64,000 nt of DNA from Arthrobacter sp. B3I4 (lineage in GTDB: Bacteria > Actinomycetota > Actinomycetes > Actinomycetales > Micrococcaceae): contig NZ_JAUSYK010000001.1 of assembly GCF_030816855.1 (NCBI RefSeq), positions 2,294,001 through 2,358,000 on the forward strand, in the 5' to 3' direction. The translations under genes were made by a program, and so were the position numbers. This document shows, piece by piece, positions 54,915 through 62,810 of the stretch; the first letter of the stretch is position 1, and each line of letters starts with the position of its first letter. The notes beneath the pieces were generated by a model that had not been told where the DNA came from, did no database searches, and worked only from the letters and a program-made list of their open reading frames with translations.

Positions 54915-55686
54915 CGAGGAACTCCTCGGCCTGCTCGCTCTGGGGGAGTCTGCCGGGGAGGAAGAATCGCGCCATCTGGAGAGCTGCCAGGAGTGCGGCA
55001 CTACGCTGGAAGCGTTGCGGCGCACCGTCTTCGCAGCCACCGTCAATCCGGAAGAAGTTCAGCTGGAAAGTCCCGGAAGCCACAACTGGGCCGCGATCCA
55101 CCAAGCGTTGGGGCTCTCGCCGTCGCTCGCGAAAGACCCGTTGGGCGCCGGTGGTGCGGTAACCCTGCGCACCCCCGGAAGACAGTATTCAGGACAGCAA
55201 CCCGTTACGCGGCTCCCGCGCCGGGGACTGTGGGTGTTGGGCGTGGCTGCCGGTGTCCTCCTTGGCGCTGCCGGCGCCTGGACTGCACTGAGCATTCTCG
55301 GCCCCGCGAAGCCCCCGGAGGCAGCCCCGACGAGCCCCGGACCCACGCCCGCGGTCGTCGCCAGGGCTGCACTCGCTCCGCTGGCGGGACATTCGTCAAG
55401 CGGTAGTGCGCTCGTTGAGAAGCTCCCGGACGGAAGCCGGCAAGTGGTCGTCAGCCTTCCCCCGGAGAAGCTTTCGGGCTTCCGCGAGGTCTGGATGGGA
55501 TCCTCGGACCTGTCCAAGATGGTCAGTCTTGGCGTCCTTGGCCAGGCCCCCCAAGCTTTCGTCGTTCCGGCCGGACTTGACCTGGCCGAATACCCGGTCC
55601 TCGACGTTTCGAACGAACCGTATGACGGAGACCCCGCCCACTCCGCCGAAAGCATTGCGCGCGGAAAGCTTGCGTTGCAGGGTTAG
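54901..55686 (+). CDS. RskA-like anti-sigma factor
   Basis: A 261-aa membrane protein. The N-terminal zinc-binding anti-sigma domain has HxxxCxxC in HLESCQEC. A single transmembrane segment (LWVLGVAAGVLLGAAGAWTALSIL) follows, then an extracellular anti-sigma-K-factor RskA C-terminal domain with SGFREVWMG. It probably binds the neighbouring sigma factor and is cleaved by regulated proteolysis. The start ATG lies inside the sigma gene, coupling their translation and keeping the stoichiometry. Confidence 0.88.
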   Translation: MDHLDEELLGLLALGESAGEEESRHLESCQECGTTLEALRRTVFAATVNPEEVQLESPGSHNWAAIHQALGLSPSLAKDPLGAGGAVTLRTPGRQYSGQQPVTRLPRRGLWVLGVAAGVLLGAAGAWTALSILGPAKPPEAAPTSPGPTPAVVARAALAPLAGHSSSGSALVEKLPDGSRQVVVSLPPEKLSGFREVWMGSSDLSKMVSLGVLGQAPQAFVVPAGLDLAEYPVLDVSNEPYDGDPAHSAESIARGKLALQG

Positions 55687-55741
55687 GCGGTTTCAATTAG
55701 CCGGTTTCAACCAGTGGTCGCCGCTGCGACAGAATGGTGCC

Positions 55742-56401
55742 ATGAGTGAGGCCGGAGACTTCATTGACGCCGGGCTGCAGCGCGAAAGCTCGTGGCAGCG
55801 CGCCGACCAGGCCCAGGCCCGGTTCGGCCCCGACGTAGAAGTTTACGGCGCCTCTGTCGGCGCTGTCCGCGGCACCGTGCGGGACGCACTTCGCCGCTAT
55901 AAGAATCTGGGCCGGGACGAGCTCACGGCTCTCTGTTCGGAACTTTGGGCGGTGCCGGTCCTGGAACGCCGCCTTGCCGCCGTCGTCCTCCTGCAATCCG
56001 GTCTGGCTGCGCTCGATAACTCGGACCTGACCCGGATCGAGGGCTTCCTGCGCAGCGCCCGGTTCCCCGAACTGGCGGATCCGCTCGCGGTCGACGTCGT
56101 CGGGCCGCTCCTCGCACGTCTCGAGGGTCACAGCAGGTCCAGGGCCGAGGCCGTACTGGAGCGGTGGCTGCAGGATCCGGACCCCTGGCTGCGCCGCGCG
56201 GCCCTGCTTGCACCGTTGCGCGAGTTCCGGGCCGGACGCGGGGACTGGGACAGCTTCGTCCGCCAGGCTAGAAAGTCCCTTTCCGCTGCCTCTGGCGGAG
56301 GGGAGGACGGCGGCGGTGCGGACACCGGCAGCCTGATCCGGGAAGCCGTGACGCGCGTCGTGGACGACGTGCGGAGAACCCGCCCCGAGCTGGAGTTCTA
56401 G
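55742..56401 (+). CDS. AlkD-like DNA alkylation repair protein
   Basis: A 219-aa all-helical protein of the HEAT-like DNA glycosylase type. The segments VRDALRRYKNLGRDELTALCSELWAVPVLERRLAAVVLLQ, and the repeated WLQDPDPWLRRAALLAPLREF match AlkD/AlkC-like enzymes, which excise cationic alkylated bases without base flipping. No signal peptide. The start codon at 55742 was chosen because the frame upstream runs into the anti-sigma gene. The match is by motif, so moderate confidence. Confidence 0.8.
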   Translation: MSEAGDFIDAGLQRESSWQRADQAQARFGPDVEVYGASVGAVRGTVRDALRRYKNLGRDELTALCSELWAVPVLERRLAAVVLLQSGLAALDNSDLTRIEGFLRSARFPELADPLAVDVVGPLLARLEGHSRSRAEAVLERWLQDPDPWLRRAALLAPLREFRAGRGDWDSFVRQARKSLSAASGGGEDGGGADTGSLIREAVTRVVDDVRRTRPELEF

Positions 56402-56447
56402 ATACCCCGGTCTCTGCGTCGAGGATTCGGGCCCGGGCTGCCTGGAC

Positions 56448-56696
56448 TCAGGGCCTGCGCTCCACCACGGCATACGCCTTGCCGTCCAGAAACTGCCAAT
56501 CCGTTACGACCATGAAACCAAGCGCATCGACGCGGTCGTTGAGAACGTGCAGGTCGAAGCCTCCGTCGCGTGGTTCGGCGTCCCAGGTGGCAACATGGAT
56601 TTCCTTGCCCTCCAGAACGAGCAGCTCGGTATTGACGTCAAAGTCTTCCTGCGGCTGGTCGCTCAGCTGGCAGATGGCAACACAGGGGCTCTTCAT
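56448..56696 (-). CDS. Small hypothetical protein (82 aa)
   Basis: A small acidic soluble protein (ELLVLEGKEIHVATWDAEPRDGGFDLHVLNDRVDALGF) with no recognised motif. GGAGG precedes the ATG, a good sign of real translation. It opens MKSPCVAICQL, but there is no paired Cys. The neighbourhood gives no hint about its role. Confidence 0.65.
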   Translation of the reverse strand: MKSPCVAICQLSDQPQEDFDVNTELLVLEGKEIHVATWDAEPRDGGFDLHVLNDRVDALGFMVVTDWQFLDGKAYAVVERRP

Positions 56697-56887
56697 GGGA
56701 CCTCCGTTGGGGGCGCGCCGGTTGGTTCAATCCTATGCGCGGTGGCTGTCAGTGCCCTAGGCTTTCCAGGCGGGCCGTGCCGGCGTTCTCCCCGCCGACA
56801 CCCCGACCTCGTTACCTGAACGTGACATTACCGCGCGGTGCCGTTACGGTAGTTCGGTGCCTGTTTGTTTCCGTTACGGGCGCTCCT

Positions 56888-57066
56888 GAGCCGATTGCCT
56901 AACTCTGCCGCGGCCCCGGGATCCGAATGCAACCATCTGGCAGAGACGGGGAAACCAATTTTGGCCCGGCTGTTTCAGCGGGTCTTGGGGTGAAGCCGCG
57001 CGTCCGTTTCAGCGGACCGCGGCCGGGTGCCTCCCATCCGAATCCGACAGCTCACCTCGCAGGCAT
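56888..57066 (+). ncRNA. c-di-AMP (ydaO/yuaA-type) riboswitch
   Basis: The leader of the NlpC/P60-like gene shows the conserved core of the ydaO riboswitch: GGCAGAGACGGGGAAACCA (from 56939), GGGGTGAA (56987 onward), and a 3' block CCGAATCCGACAGCTCACCT (57038-57057) followed by CGCAGGC. These blocks lie in the usual order and spacing. c-di-AMP would turn off the downstream gene, as for ydaO leaders of cell-wall hydrolase genes in actinobacteria. Confidence 0.85.
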
Positions 57067-57082
57067 TGGGAGAGGCTACTTC

Positions 57083-57904
57083 ATGTCTTCAAGCACTACT
57101 GCTGCGCGCCATAACGCCGGGCGAACCTCAGCATTCTCGGTCAAGTCCACCACCATTGGTCGCCAGGCCGCAGTGATCTTCGCAGCCTCGGGCCTCGTTC
57201 TTACCAGCGGCATGGCAGCCAACGCGGCCGTCGGCACGCCGGCCGAACGTGAGTCGACGCCCGTATCGGCCGCCGACATCGCCAGCAAGGTTTCTGCTCC
57301 GGTCACGGCTGATTCCGCCGTCAAAATCACTTTCGACCGTCCGGAAGTTGCCACCACGCCGGCTCCCGTCATTGAGCAGCCCGTGGCAGCACCCGTCGAG
57401 GCGCCCGCCGCCCCAGCCGTTGCCGCCGCCCCGGCCGTTGCACAGGCTCCCGCTGTGAAGGCTCCCGCCGCTCCGCGGATCACCGTCCAGGCAGCTGCGG
57501 CTCCCGCGGCCGTTGCCCCGGTGGCGGCTCCGGCCGCTGCTGCTCCGGTAGCCGCAGCTCCGGCAGCCGCTCCGGCGGCCGGTGGAGTCAATGCCGCCAT
57601 GCTGTCGGCCGCATACAGCCAGATCGGCATCACGCAGGACTGCACGGCGATGGTGGAGAAGGCCCTCGGCGCAGCAGGCATCCCGGTGGGCGACCTCGGT
57701 CCCCAGCAGTTCCTGAACTACGGCAAGGTTGTCGGCGACCCGCAGCCGGGCGACATGATCGTCCAGTCCGGCCACGTTGCCATCTACGCCGGCAACGGCC
57801 AGGCGATCAGCGGCGGCATGAACGGAACAAACCAGACGATCTCGCACCCGCTGTCCTGGCTGACGGCCACCGGTGGCGTGACCTTCGTCCGCGCCGGGGC
57901 GTAA
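57083..57904 (+). CDS. Secreted NlpC/P60-like peptidoglycan hydrolase under a c-di-AMP leader
   Basis: A protein of about 273 aa. A signal peptide (residues 1-46, with a hydrophobic core near 30-45) leads to a low-complexity Ala/Pro/Val linker (about 95-175), then a C-terminal NlpC/P60-type domain with nucleophile Cys187 (QDCTAMV) and His231 (SGHVAIYAG). It would cleave peptidoglycan stem peptides outside the cell. The third catalytic residue is less clear. ATG 57083 is preferred over upstream frames because the riboswitch occupies the preceding sequence. Confidence 0.88.
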   Translation: MSSSTTAARHNAGRTSAFSVKSTTIGRQAAVIFAASGLVLTSGMAANAAVGTPAERESTPVSAADIASKVSAPVTADSAVKITFDRPEVATTPAPVIEQPVAAPVEAPAAPAVAAAPAVAQAPAVKAPAAPRITVQAAAAPAAVAPVAAPAAAAPVAAAPAAAPAAGGVNAAMLSAAYSQIGITQDCTAMVEKALGAAGIPVGDLGPQQFLNYGKVVGDPQPGDMIVQSGHVAIYAGNGQAISGGMNGTNQTISHPLSWLTATGGVTFVRAGA

Positions 57905-57948
57905 CTCCCGCGCCAACACCGGTTTCGGAAGCCGGCGGCAGGCTGCCT

Positions 57949-58533
57949 TTATGGCAGCCGGTCGCCGGCTTTCGGGCTGCTGGCGTAGCGCAGCAGGACG
58001 ACGCCGTTTCCGAAGGTCCGCGTTTCGACGAGCGCGAGCGGGGTCCTGCTGTCCGAGGGCTTGAACAACGGCGTGCCGTTCCCGATCAGGACCGGGTGGA
58101 TGTAGATCCAGTACTCGTCAATCAGCCCGAGTTTGCGGAAGCTGTCCGCAAGCTTGGCGCCGCCGAGTGCCAGGTCCCCGCCCGGTTGTTCCTTGAGCGC
58201 GAGGACGTCGTCGGCGACGACGTCGCGCACCACCGTGGTGTTCCAGCCGGCCCGCTCAAGAGTCGTGGAGTACACGATTTTGGGCATCCGGCGCCAGATG
58301 CCGGCGAACTCGGCCATGGCCGGGGTGCTGTCAGGATCCTGGTCCGCGGTCGGCCAGAAATCGGCCATCATCTGGTAGGTCACCCGGCCGTCGAGGAAGG
58401 CGCCCATGGTCCGGAGCTGGTCGTTGAAGTGGCCATGCAGTTCTTCATCCACCATGTGCCAGCCAATGTCCCGGTCCGGACCTTCGAAGTACCCGTCGAG
58501 GGATACCTGCAAGGCGACGATGATTTTCCGCAT
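57949..58533 (-). CDS. RibD C-terminal/dihydrofolate reductase-like protein
   Basis: A 194-aa reductase of the RibD C-terminal fold. IVALQVSLDGYFEGPDRDIGWHMVDEELHGHF, RMPKIVYSTTLERAGWN and LGGAKLADSFRKLGLIDEYWIYIHPVLIGNGTPLF are typical. The family reduces varied substrates with NADPH and is often an orphan. It is divergent from hipBA, whose first operator lies 55 bp upstream of its start, so HipB might influence it. Confidence 0.88.
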   Translation of the reverse strand: MRKIIVALQVSLDGYFEGPDRDIGWHMVDEELHGHFNDQLRTMGAFLDGRVTYQMMADFWPTADQDPDSTPAMAEFAGIWRRMPKIVYSTTLERAGWNTTVVRDVVADDVLALKEQPGGDLALGGAKLADSFRKLGLIDEYWIYIHPVLIGNGTPLFKPSDSRTPLALVETRTFGNGVVLLRYASSPKAGDRLP

Positions 58534-58588
58534 GGCCGAAGCCTACGCTCCGGCCGTTCCCCGGGTAAGAGCCCCAAGAGGCGAAGAC

Positions 58589-58604
58589 CGGCACGATATT
58601 GCCG
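58589..58604. promoter_or_regulatory. HipB operator-like repeat 1
   Basis: CGGCACGATATTGCCG, first of three 16-bp inverted repeats with GGCA...TGCC ends and an ATA core. It is 61 bp before the next copy and lies between the divergent reductase gene and hipB. Confidence 0.7.
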
Positions 58605-58649
58605 CCTGGGCGGTATTGGTTCTCCTGTACAGGCCAGTCATGCCAGTTT

Positions 58650-58665
58650 CGGCAGGATATTGCCG
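58650..58665. promoter_or_regulatory. HipB operator-like repeat 2
   Basis: CGGCAGGATATTGCCG, 15 of 16 bases identical to copy 1 and to copy 3, 60 bp before copy 3. Confidence 0.75.
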
Positions 58666-58709
58666 AACGCCAGCGCGGAAGGCACAATAGGGTAGGTTCC
58701 GGGCATGAC

Positions 58710-58725
58710 CGGCAGGATACTGCCG
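58710..58725. promoter_or_regulatory. HipB operator-like repeat 3
   Basis: CGGCAGGATACTGCCG, the most proximal copy, 60 bp upstream of the hipB start codon. A half-like GGTGCCGG follows at 58729. Confidence 0.75.
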
Positions 58726-58784
58726 GGCGGTGCCGGTTGTGCGTGCGAAAGGGGCTGCGGTCCGTGGGAATCAGGGGGAGCAGC

Positions 58785-58982
58785 GTGGATGACGTGGCAG
58801 GGATCGCCCAGCAGATCCGGCGCAGCCGCAAGGAAGCCGGTCTGACGCAGGAGGAACTCGCCCACCTGGCCGGAACTTCCGAACGCACCGTCCGTGCGAT
58901 CGAGACGGGTACCGGCAACCCCTCCCTGCAGGCTGTTGTGGCCGTCGCCAACGTGCTCGGCCTGAACGTCGGCGTGGCCTGA
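58785..58982 (+). CDS. hipB: HipB-like antitoxin (XRE HTH)
   Basis: A 65-aa DNA-binding protein of the XRE family: IAQQIRRSRKEAGLTQEELAHLAGTSERTVRAIETG followed by NPSLQAVVAVANVLG. In HipBA modules HipB neutralises the HipA kinase and represses the operon by binding inverted repeats. GTG 58785 with GGGGGAG upstream was chosen. A GTG at 58764 would add seven residues. The stop overlaps the hipA ATG by one base. Confidence 0.88.
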   Translation: MDDVAGIAQQIRRSRKEAGLTQEELAHLAGTSERTVRAIETGTGNPSLQAVVAVANVLGLNVGVA

Positions 58983-60175
58983 TGGCCGCCGGGCTTCAGG
59001 AACTCAGGTTTATCCGGGCGGCCGACGTCTATAAGAACGGCGTTCCGGCCGGCCGGCTGGCACGGACCGGCACCGGCGGGGTGCAGTTCTCCTACCGGCC
59101 CGACTACCTTTCCGGCGGCCACCCGGCCGTCGCGGTTTCGCTGCCACTCACGGAGGCGCCGGTCGAGGCCCCGGCCGGTGCCCTGCCTGCCTTCTTTGCC
59201 GGCCTGCTTCCGGAAGGCCACCGGCTGACGGTGCTGAAAAACGCGGCGAAAACCAGCTTCGACGACGAGCTGACCCTGCTCCTGGCCGTCGGGTCCGATG
59301 TACCCGGGGACGTGCAGGTGGTTCCTGCCGGCGACGTCCCCGCCGAGCCGGTTCCGCTGGCCGACACCTCCCGGCCCGAGGAGCTGGACTTCTCCCTCCT
59401 CGCCGACGCCGTGGACCTGCACGGCATCCCGGGGGTGCAGCGCAAAACCAGCGCCTCCATGCTGACCACGCCACTGGCGGTGCGCGGGCACCGCTACCTG
59501 TTGAAACTCGATCCGCCCGAACACCCGCACCTGGTCCAAAACGAAGCGGCGCACCTTGCCGGGGCCCGGGCACTGAAGATCCCGGTCGCGAAAAGTTCCG
59601 TCATCGCAGACCGGAACGGGCTGCCCGGACTCCTCGTGGAACGGTTTGACCGGATCAAAACGGCCGACGGCGCGTGGCAGCGCCTCCCGCTGGAAGACGG
59701 CAGCCAGGTGCTGGGACTGCCCCCTGCTTCAAAATACGGCGTCAGCGCCGAGCAGGTGGCTGCCGCCCTTGCCCGGGTGTGCAAGGCGCCGGTCATCGCC
59801 AGCCGGAACCTCTATCTGCAGTTCCTCTTCGCCTGGCTGACCGGAAACGGGGACCTGCACGCCAAAAACCTCGCCGTCCTCGGTGCGCCGGCAGGGTTTG
59901 TCATCGCTCCCGTGTACGACGTTCCGTGCACGCTGCTGTACGGCGACGAGACCCTGGCGCTTCCCGTCGCCGGCAAAATCAAGAACCTCAAAGCCCGCCA
60001 CTGGGCGGAATTTGCCGAGACGCTGGGACTGCCGCAGCGCGCCGCAGCGGCCGCCAACCGCACCGCACTGGCGGCCGCGGACACCATAGATCTGGAGTTG
60101 CTGCCTTTCGCCGGCTCCCCGCTGCGCGGCGCGCAGCGGGAGCTGCGGTTTCGGCGCCGGGAAATCGCAGCGTGA
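58982..60175 (+). CDS. hipA: HipA-like toxin kinase
   Basis: A 397-aa kinase. The N-terminal subdomain begins VYKNGVPAGRLARTG and the P-loop/activation region has GVQRKTSASML. The catalytic Asp291 and metal-binding Asn296 are in GDLHAKN, and the second Asp313 is in PVYDVP, spaced like E. coli HipA (Asp309, Asn314, Asp332). It probably phosphorylates glutamyl-tRNA synthetase or a related target to arrest growth. All key residues are present, so it appears active. Translationally coupled to hipB (TGATG). Confidence 0.93.
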   Translation: MAAGLQELRFIRAADVYKNGVPAGRLARTGTGGVQFSYRPDYLSGGHPAVAVSLPLTEAPVEAPAGALPAFFAGLLPEGHRLTVLKNAAKTSFDDELTLLLAVGSDVPGDVQVVPAGDVPAEPVPLADTSRPEELDFSLLADAVDLHGIPGVQRKTSASMLTTPLAVRGHRYLLKLDPPEHPHLVQNEAAHLAGARALKIPVAKSSVIADRNGLPGLLVERFDRIKTADGAWQRLPLEDGSQVLGLPPASKYGVSAEQVAAALARVCKAPVIASRNLYLQFLFAWLTGNGDLHAKNLAVLGAPAGFVIAPVYDVPCTLLYGDETLALPVAGKIKNLKARHWAEFAETLGLPQRAAAAANRTALAAADTIDLELLPFAGSPLRGAQRELRFRRREIAA

Positions 60176-60176
60176 G

Positions 60177-60554
60177 CTATTCCGCGGCTTTGCCGTAGGA
60201 GGCCGCGCTCAGGAATTCCACGCCGACGAACGGTTCCCCGCCCTCGACCCGGGCGTTATGGCCCGGCGGGATGGTGTAAGAGTCGCCCGCGGCAATATCG
60301 ATGCGGCCGCCGTCGTTGGTCTCAACGCTCAGCTTGCCGGAGACACAAAAGCCGACATGGCTGTTCTGGCATGAGTCCGTCTGCACGACGGGCTTGATGC
60401 AGTCAGCCCAGGTCCAGCCCGGCTGGAAGCTGAACCGGCCGATGGTGTAGTCACCGACGGACACGATGTCGATCGCGCTCTTGTCCGGCCGGCGCTGCTC
60501 ATCAGGTGAGTCCAGCGACTTCACTTGCAGCTGGGTCACTACGTTTGCGGGCAT
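60177..60554 (-). CDS. Cupin-domain protein
   Basis: A 125-aa cupin. IGRFSFQPGWTWADCIKPV, HVGFCVSGKLSVETNDGGRIDIAAGDSYTIPPGHNARV carry the two beta-barrel motifs. Metal ligands are incomplete (His and Glu of motif 1 only partly clear), so it may be a ligand-binding protein. GGAAGGG precedes the ATG. Convergent with hipA, whose stop is immediately before it. Confidence 0.82.
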   Translation of the reverse strand: MPANVVTQLQVKSLDSPDEQRRPDKSAIDIVSVGDYTIGRFSFQPGWTWADCIKPVVQTDSCQNSHVGFCVSGKLSVETNDGGRIDIAAGDSYTIPPGHNARVEGGEPFVGVEFLSAASYGKAAE

Positions 60555-60638
60555 GGCCCTTCCTCTTTCTATCAGGAATGTGAACTGCTTACGGGGCCAA
60601 CATTCCTCGCCCGGCCGCCGGTTGTCGACACCTATTGA

Positions 60639-62117
60639 CTAGAAGCCGGAAGAGCTTCCGGATCCCGAGAAGCTGCCGCCGCTGCCTCCGTATCCCGTGG
60701 TGCCGCCGCCGCCCCGGGCAGAGCTCACGCTGCTGACTCCGGTGTTGAATCCGCTGCTGAAGGTGGGCACCGAGAAGAAGTAGTACGAGGGGTACACCGT
60801 GCCCAGGATGCTCGGCTCGTAGCTGCGCCGCTGCTTCCGGCCGGTACCTTCCTGAGCCTCCTCCATTTCCCTGCGCATGAGCTTCGCCTCGCGTTCGTTG
60901 CGGGCAAAGCCGGCAATCACCGTGTCAGCATGACTCTTCAGCAGTTCGGAAAGCTCGGTCCTCGCGTCACGCAGCCGGTCCAGTGCGGTTTCCGGGCTGA
61001 TGCTGCCGTCGGACAGCTGCGCCGTCCATTTTTCAATGTCGCGCTGACTGCGGTCCCGGAAGGACCGTAGGGAAGCAGCGGTGGCTGAGTCACCCTCCCC
61101 GTGGTTCTTGCGGAGGATGCCTTCGATCCCGGCCAGGTCACTGCGGAACGGCGCCAGCTGCCGGTCCCAAGCTGTGGCCCAGATGGAGCCGCGGTTGAGC
61201 AGGGCATTGGTGTCGGAGATGACATCGTCCAGGGCGTCGAGTTCGGCGGCCGCATCGGCGTACTTGCGCGCCAGCTGCAGATTCGGCCGCCGGCCCTGCT
61301 GACGGCGGGTCAGGCCATGCACCTGGTTGGAGAGCTCGGTCGCGGCGTTGTAGCGGCTCAGAAAGGTGCGGTGTTTCTCCAGCACCGTGCTGCCATAACG
61401 TGAAGATTCCGGGATGGTGCTGGCATTGAGCTCGGTGACCTGCAGGTCCATGCTGACGTTGGCGTAGTTCGCGTCGCCCCGGGCCGTCTCCTTGCGGAAG
61501 CCCACCCGGGTCCGCCAGCGCACCAGCAACCAGGTTCCCACACCGGCAACCAGTGCCCCGGCCGTGCTCCACGCCGTGACAAGGAACGCCGTCGACCGGT
61601 ACCAGGGTTGGTTAATCAGCTCCGCACCCCGTTTGATGCCCGCAATGGTCCCGTCTGTCCACTGCGCGTCCCGCAGCAGGTCCTTGGAGGCGTTCTGGAT
61701 GTCGTCGCGCTGCCCGAGGGACACCTTCCGGTCTTCGCCCATATACGTGCCGACATGCCGGCCCACCGGGTCCAGCGCAAAGATGAACAAACCGTCCGCC
61801 CATTTCTGACCATCTGGACTGATCCACTCCGGATGCTGGGCGCGGGCAAAGCGCAGCACCTCCTCGTTGAGGTTGTCCGCCGCGCTGCCGTTGTACGTGT
61901 AGACGGCCACCTTCGTGGGCTGGTAGAACTCGATCTTCTGCACGGCAGGCAGCAGGGTGTTGCGGTCCAGGACTCCCGCCCGGTCCTCCACGACGACGTC
62001 GGACGGCGGAACGGCGAGCGCAGCCGCGGCGCCGCCGAGCAGCATGCCTGCCGTACCAAGGAGCAGCAACAGGAGAGCCGCCAGTTGCGGGGCAATGGTT
62101 TTGCGCATGGTCCACAT
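60639..62117 (-). CDS. TPM/DUF5129-type secreted-anchored protein
   Basis: A 492-aa protein. A signal-anchor (about residues 10-35) is followed by a domain (VVVEDRAGVLDRNTLLPAVQKIEFYQPTKVAVYTYN) like TPM-type domains, then a membrane helix (TAFLVTAWSTAGALVAGVGTWLLV), a long coiled/helical region rich in Arg, Glu and Ala, and a C-terminal Gly/Ser-rich tail (GGGGTTGYGGSGGSFSGSGSSSGF). This is the DUF5129 layout of actinobacteria, role unknown. A second start, three codons later, is possible. Confidence 0.8.
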   Translation of the reverse strand: MWTMRKTIAPQLAALLLLLLGTAGMLLGGAAAALAVPPSDVVVEDRAGVLDRNTLLPAVQKIEFYQPTKVAVYTYNGSAADNLNEEVLRFARAQHPEWISPDGQKWADGLFIFALDPVGRHVGTYMGEDRKVSLGQRDDIQNASKDLLRDAQWTDGTIAGIKRGAELINQPWYRSTAFLVTAWSTAGALVAGVGTWLLVRWRTRVGFRKETARGDANYANVSMDLQVTELNASTIPESSRYGSTVLEKHRTFLSRYNAATELSNQVHGLTRRQQGRRPNLQLARKYADAAAELDALDDVISDTNALLNRGSIWATAWDRQLAPFRSDLAGIEGILRKNHGEGDSATAASLRSFRDRSQRDIEKWTAQLSDGSISPETALDRLRDARTELSELLKSHADTVIAGFARNEREAKLMRREMEEAQEGTGRKQRRSYEPSILGTVYPSYYFFSVPTFSSGFNTGVSSVSSARGGGGTTGYGGSGGSFSGSGSSSGF

Positions 62118-62219
62118 CGTTTGGGAGAAGTATTTGTGTCAGCGTCCCCGACGCCGGTCGGTGCTGAAAGGGCCGAAAGACACCATGACGCCCTTGGGCC
62201 GCCCGTCCATACTGGCGCC

Positions 62220-62810
62220 ATGAGCCTACCGCCGCCGGAACCCTGGCCTCCGTCAGCGGCTTCCAACGACACCCCGGTGGGGCCGGAGGGCGCCTCGGCG
62301 GCTTCCAATGACGCCCGGGCACGGCCGGAGGGTAACCCGGCACGGCGGGAACCGGTCCCGGAGCGGCGGCCCGACCGGGTGCTGCTGGGCATCGTGGCGG
62401 CGATTGTGGCCCTGGTGGTTCTTGCCCTGGCGGTGGTGTTTCTGCGGGGCGAACCGCAGCAGCTCGATCCCTCTTCCCCCGCCGGAGTCGTGCAGCGCTA
62501 CAGCAAGGCCGTCATTGACGCTGACCCGGTTGCAGCGGATGCCTATCTGACCGACAACGTCCGGTCCCGCTGCGCCAACTTCTACGGGAACGTGCAGGCC
62601 AGCAGGGTGGTCCTGCTCGGCACGACCGAACGTGAGAGCACCGCCACCGTCAGGGTGTCGATTGTGCACGCTGCCCCGGACGGCCCGTTCGGCCCCTCCG
62701 AGTACGCGGAGGAGGCGGCCATCGGCCTGGTGAGGGTCGACGGCAAGTGGCTGATCAATGATCTGCCGTACAGTCTGCAGACCTGCGCCGGCGGAGGGCT
62801 GAAGAAGTGA
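62220..62810 (+). CDS. Membrane-anchored hypothetical protein
   Basis: A 196-aa protein. The cytosolic N-terminus has two copies of a SAASND repeat (AASNDTPVGPEGASAASNDARARPEGNPARREP), then one transmembrane helix (VLLGIVAAIVALVVLALAVVFL), and an extracytoplasmic domain with VVQRYSKAVIDADPVAADAYLTDNV and VRVDGKWLINDLPY, similar to DUF4878-like domains. ATG 62220 follows the divergent DUF5129 promoter. Its stop overlaps the next GTG. Confidence 0.72.
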   Translation: MSLPPPEPWPPSAASNDTPVGPEGASAASNDARARPEGNPARREPVPERRPDRVLLGIVAAIVALVVLALAVVFLRGEPQQLDPSSPAGVVQRYSKAVIDADPVAADAYLTDNVRSRCANFYGNVQASRVVLLGTTERESTATVRVSIVHAAPDGPFGPSEYAEEAAIGLVRVDGKWLINDLPYSLQTCAGGGLKK

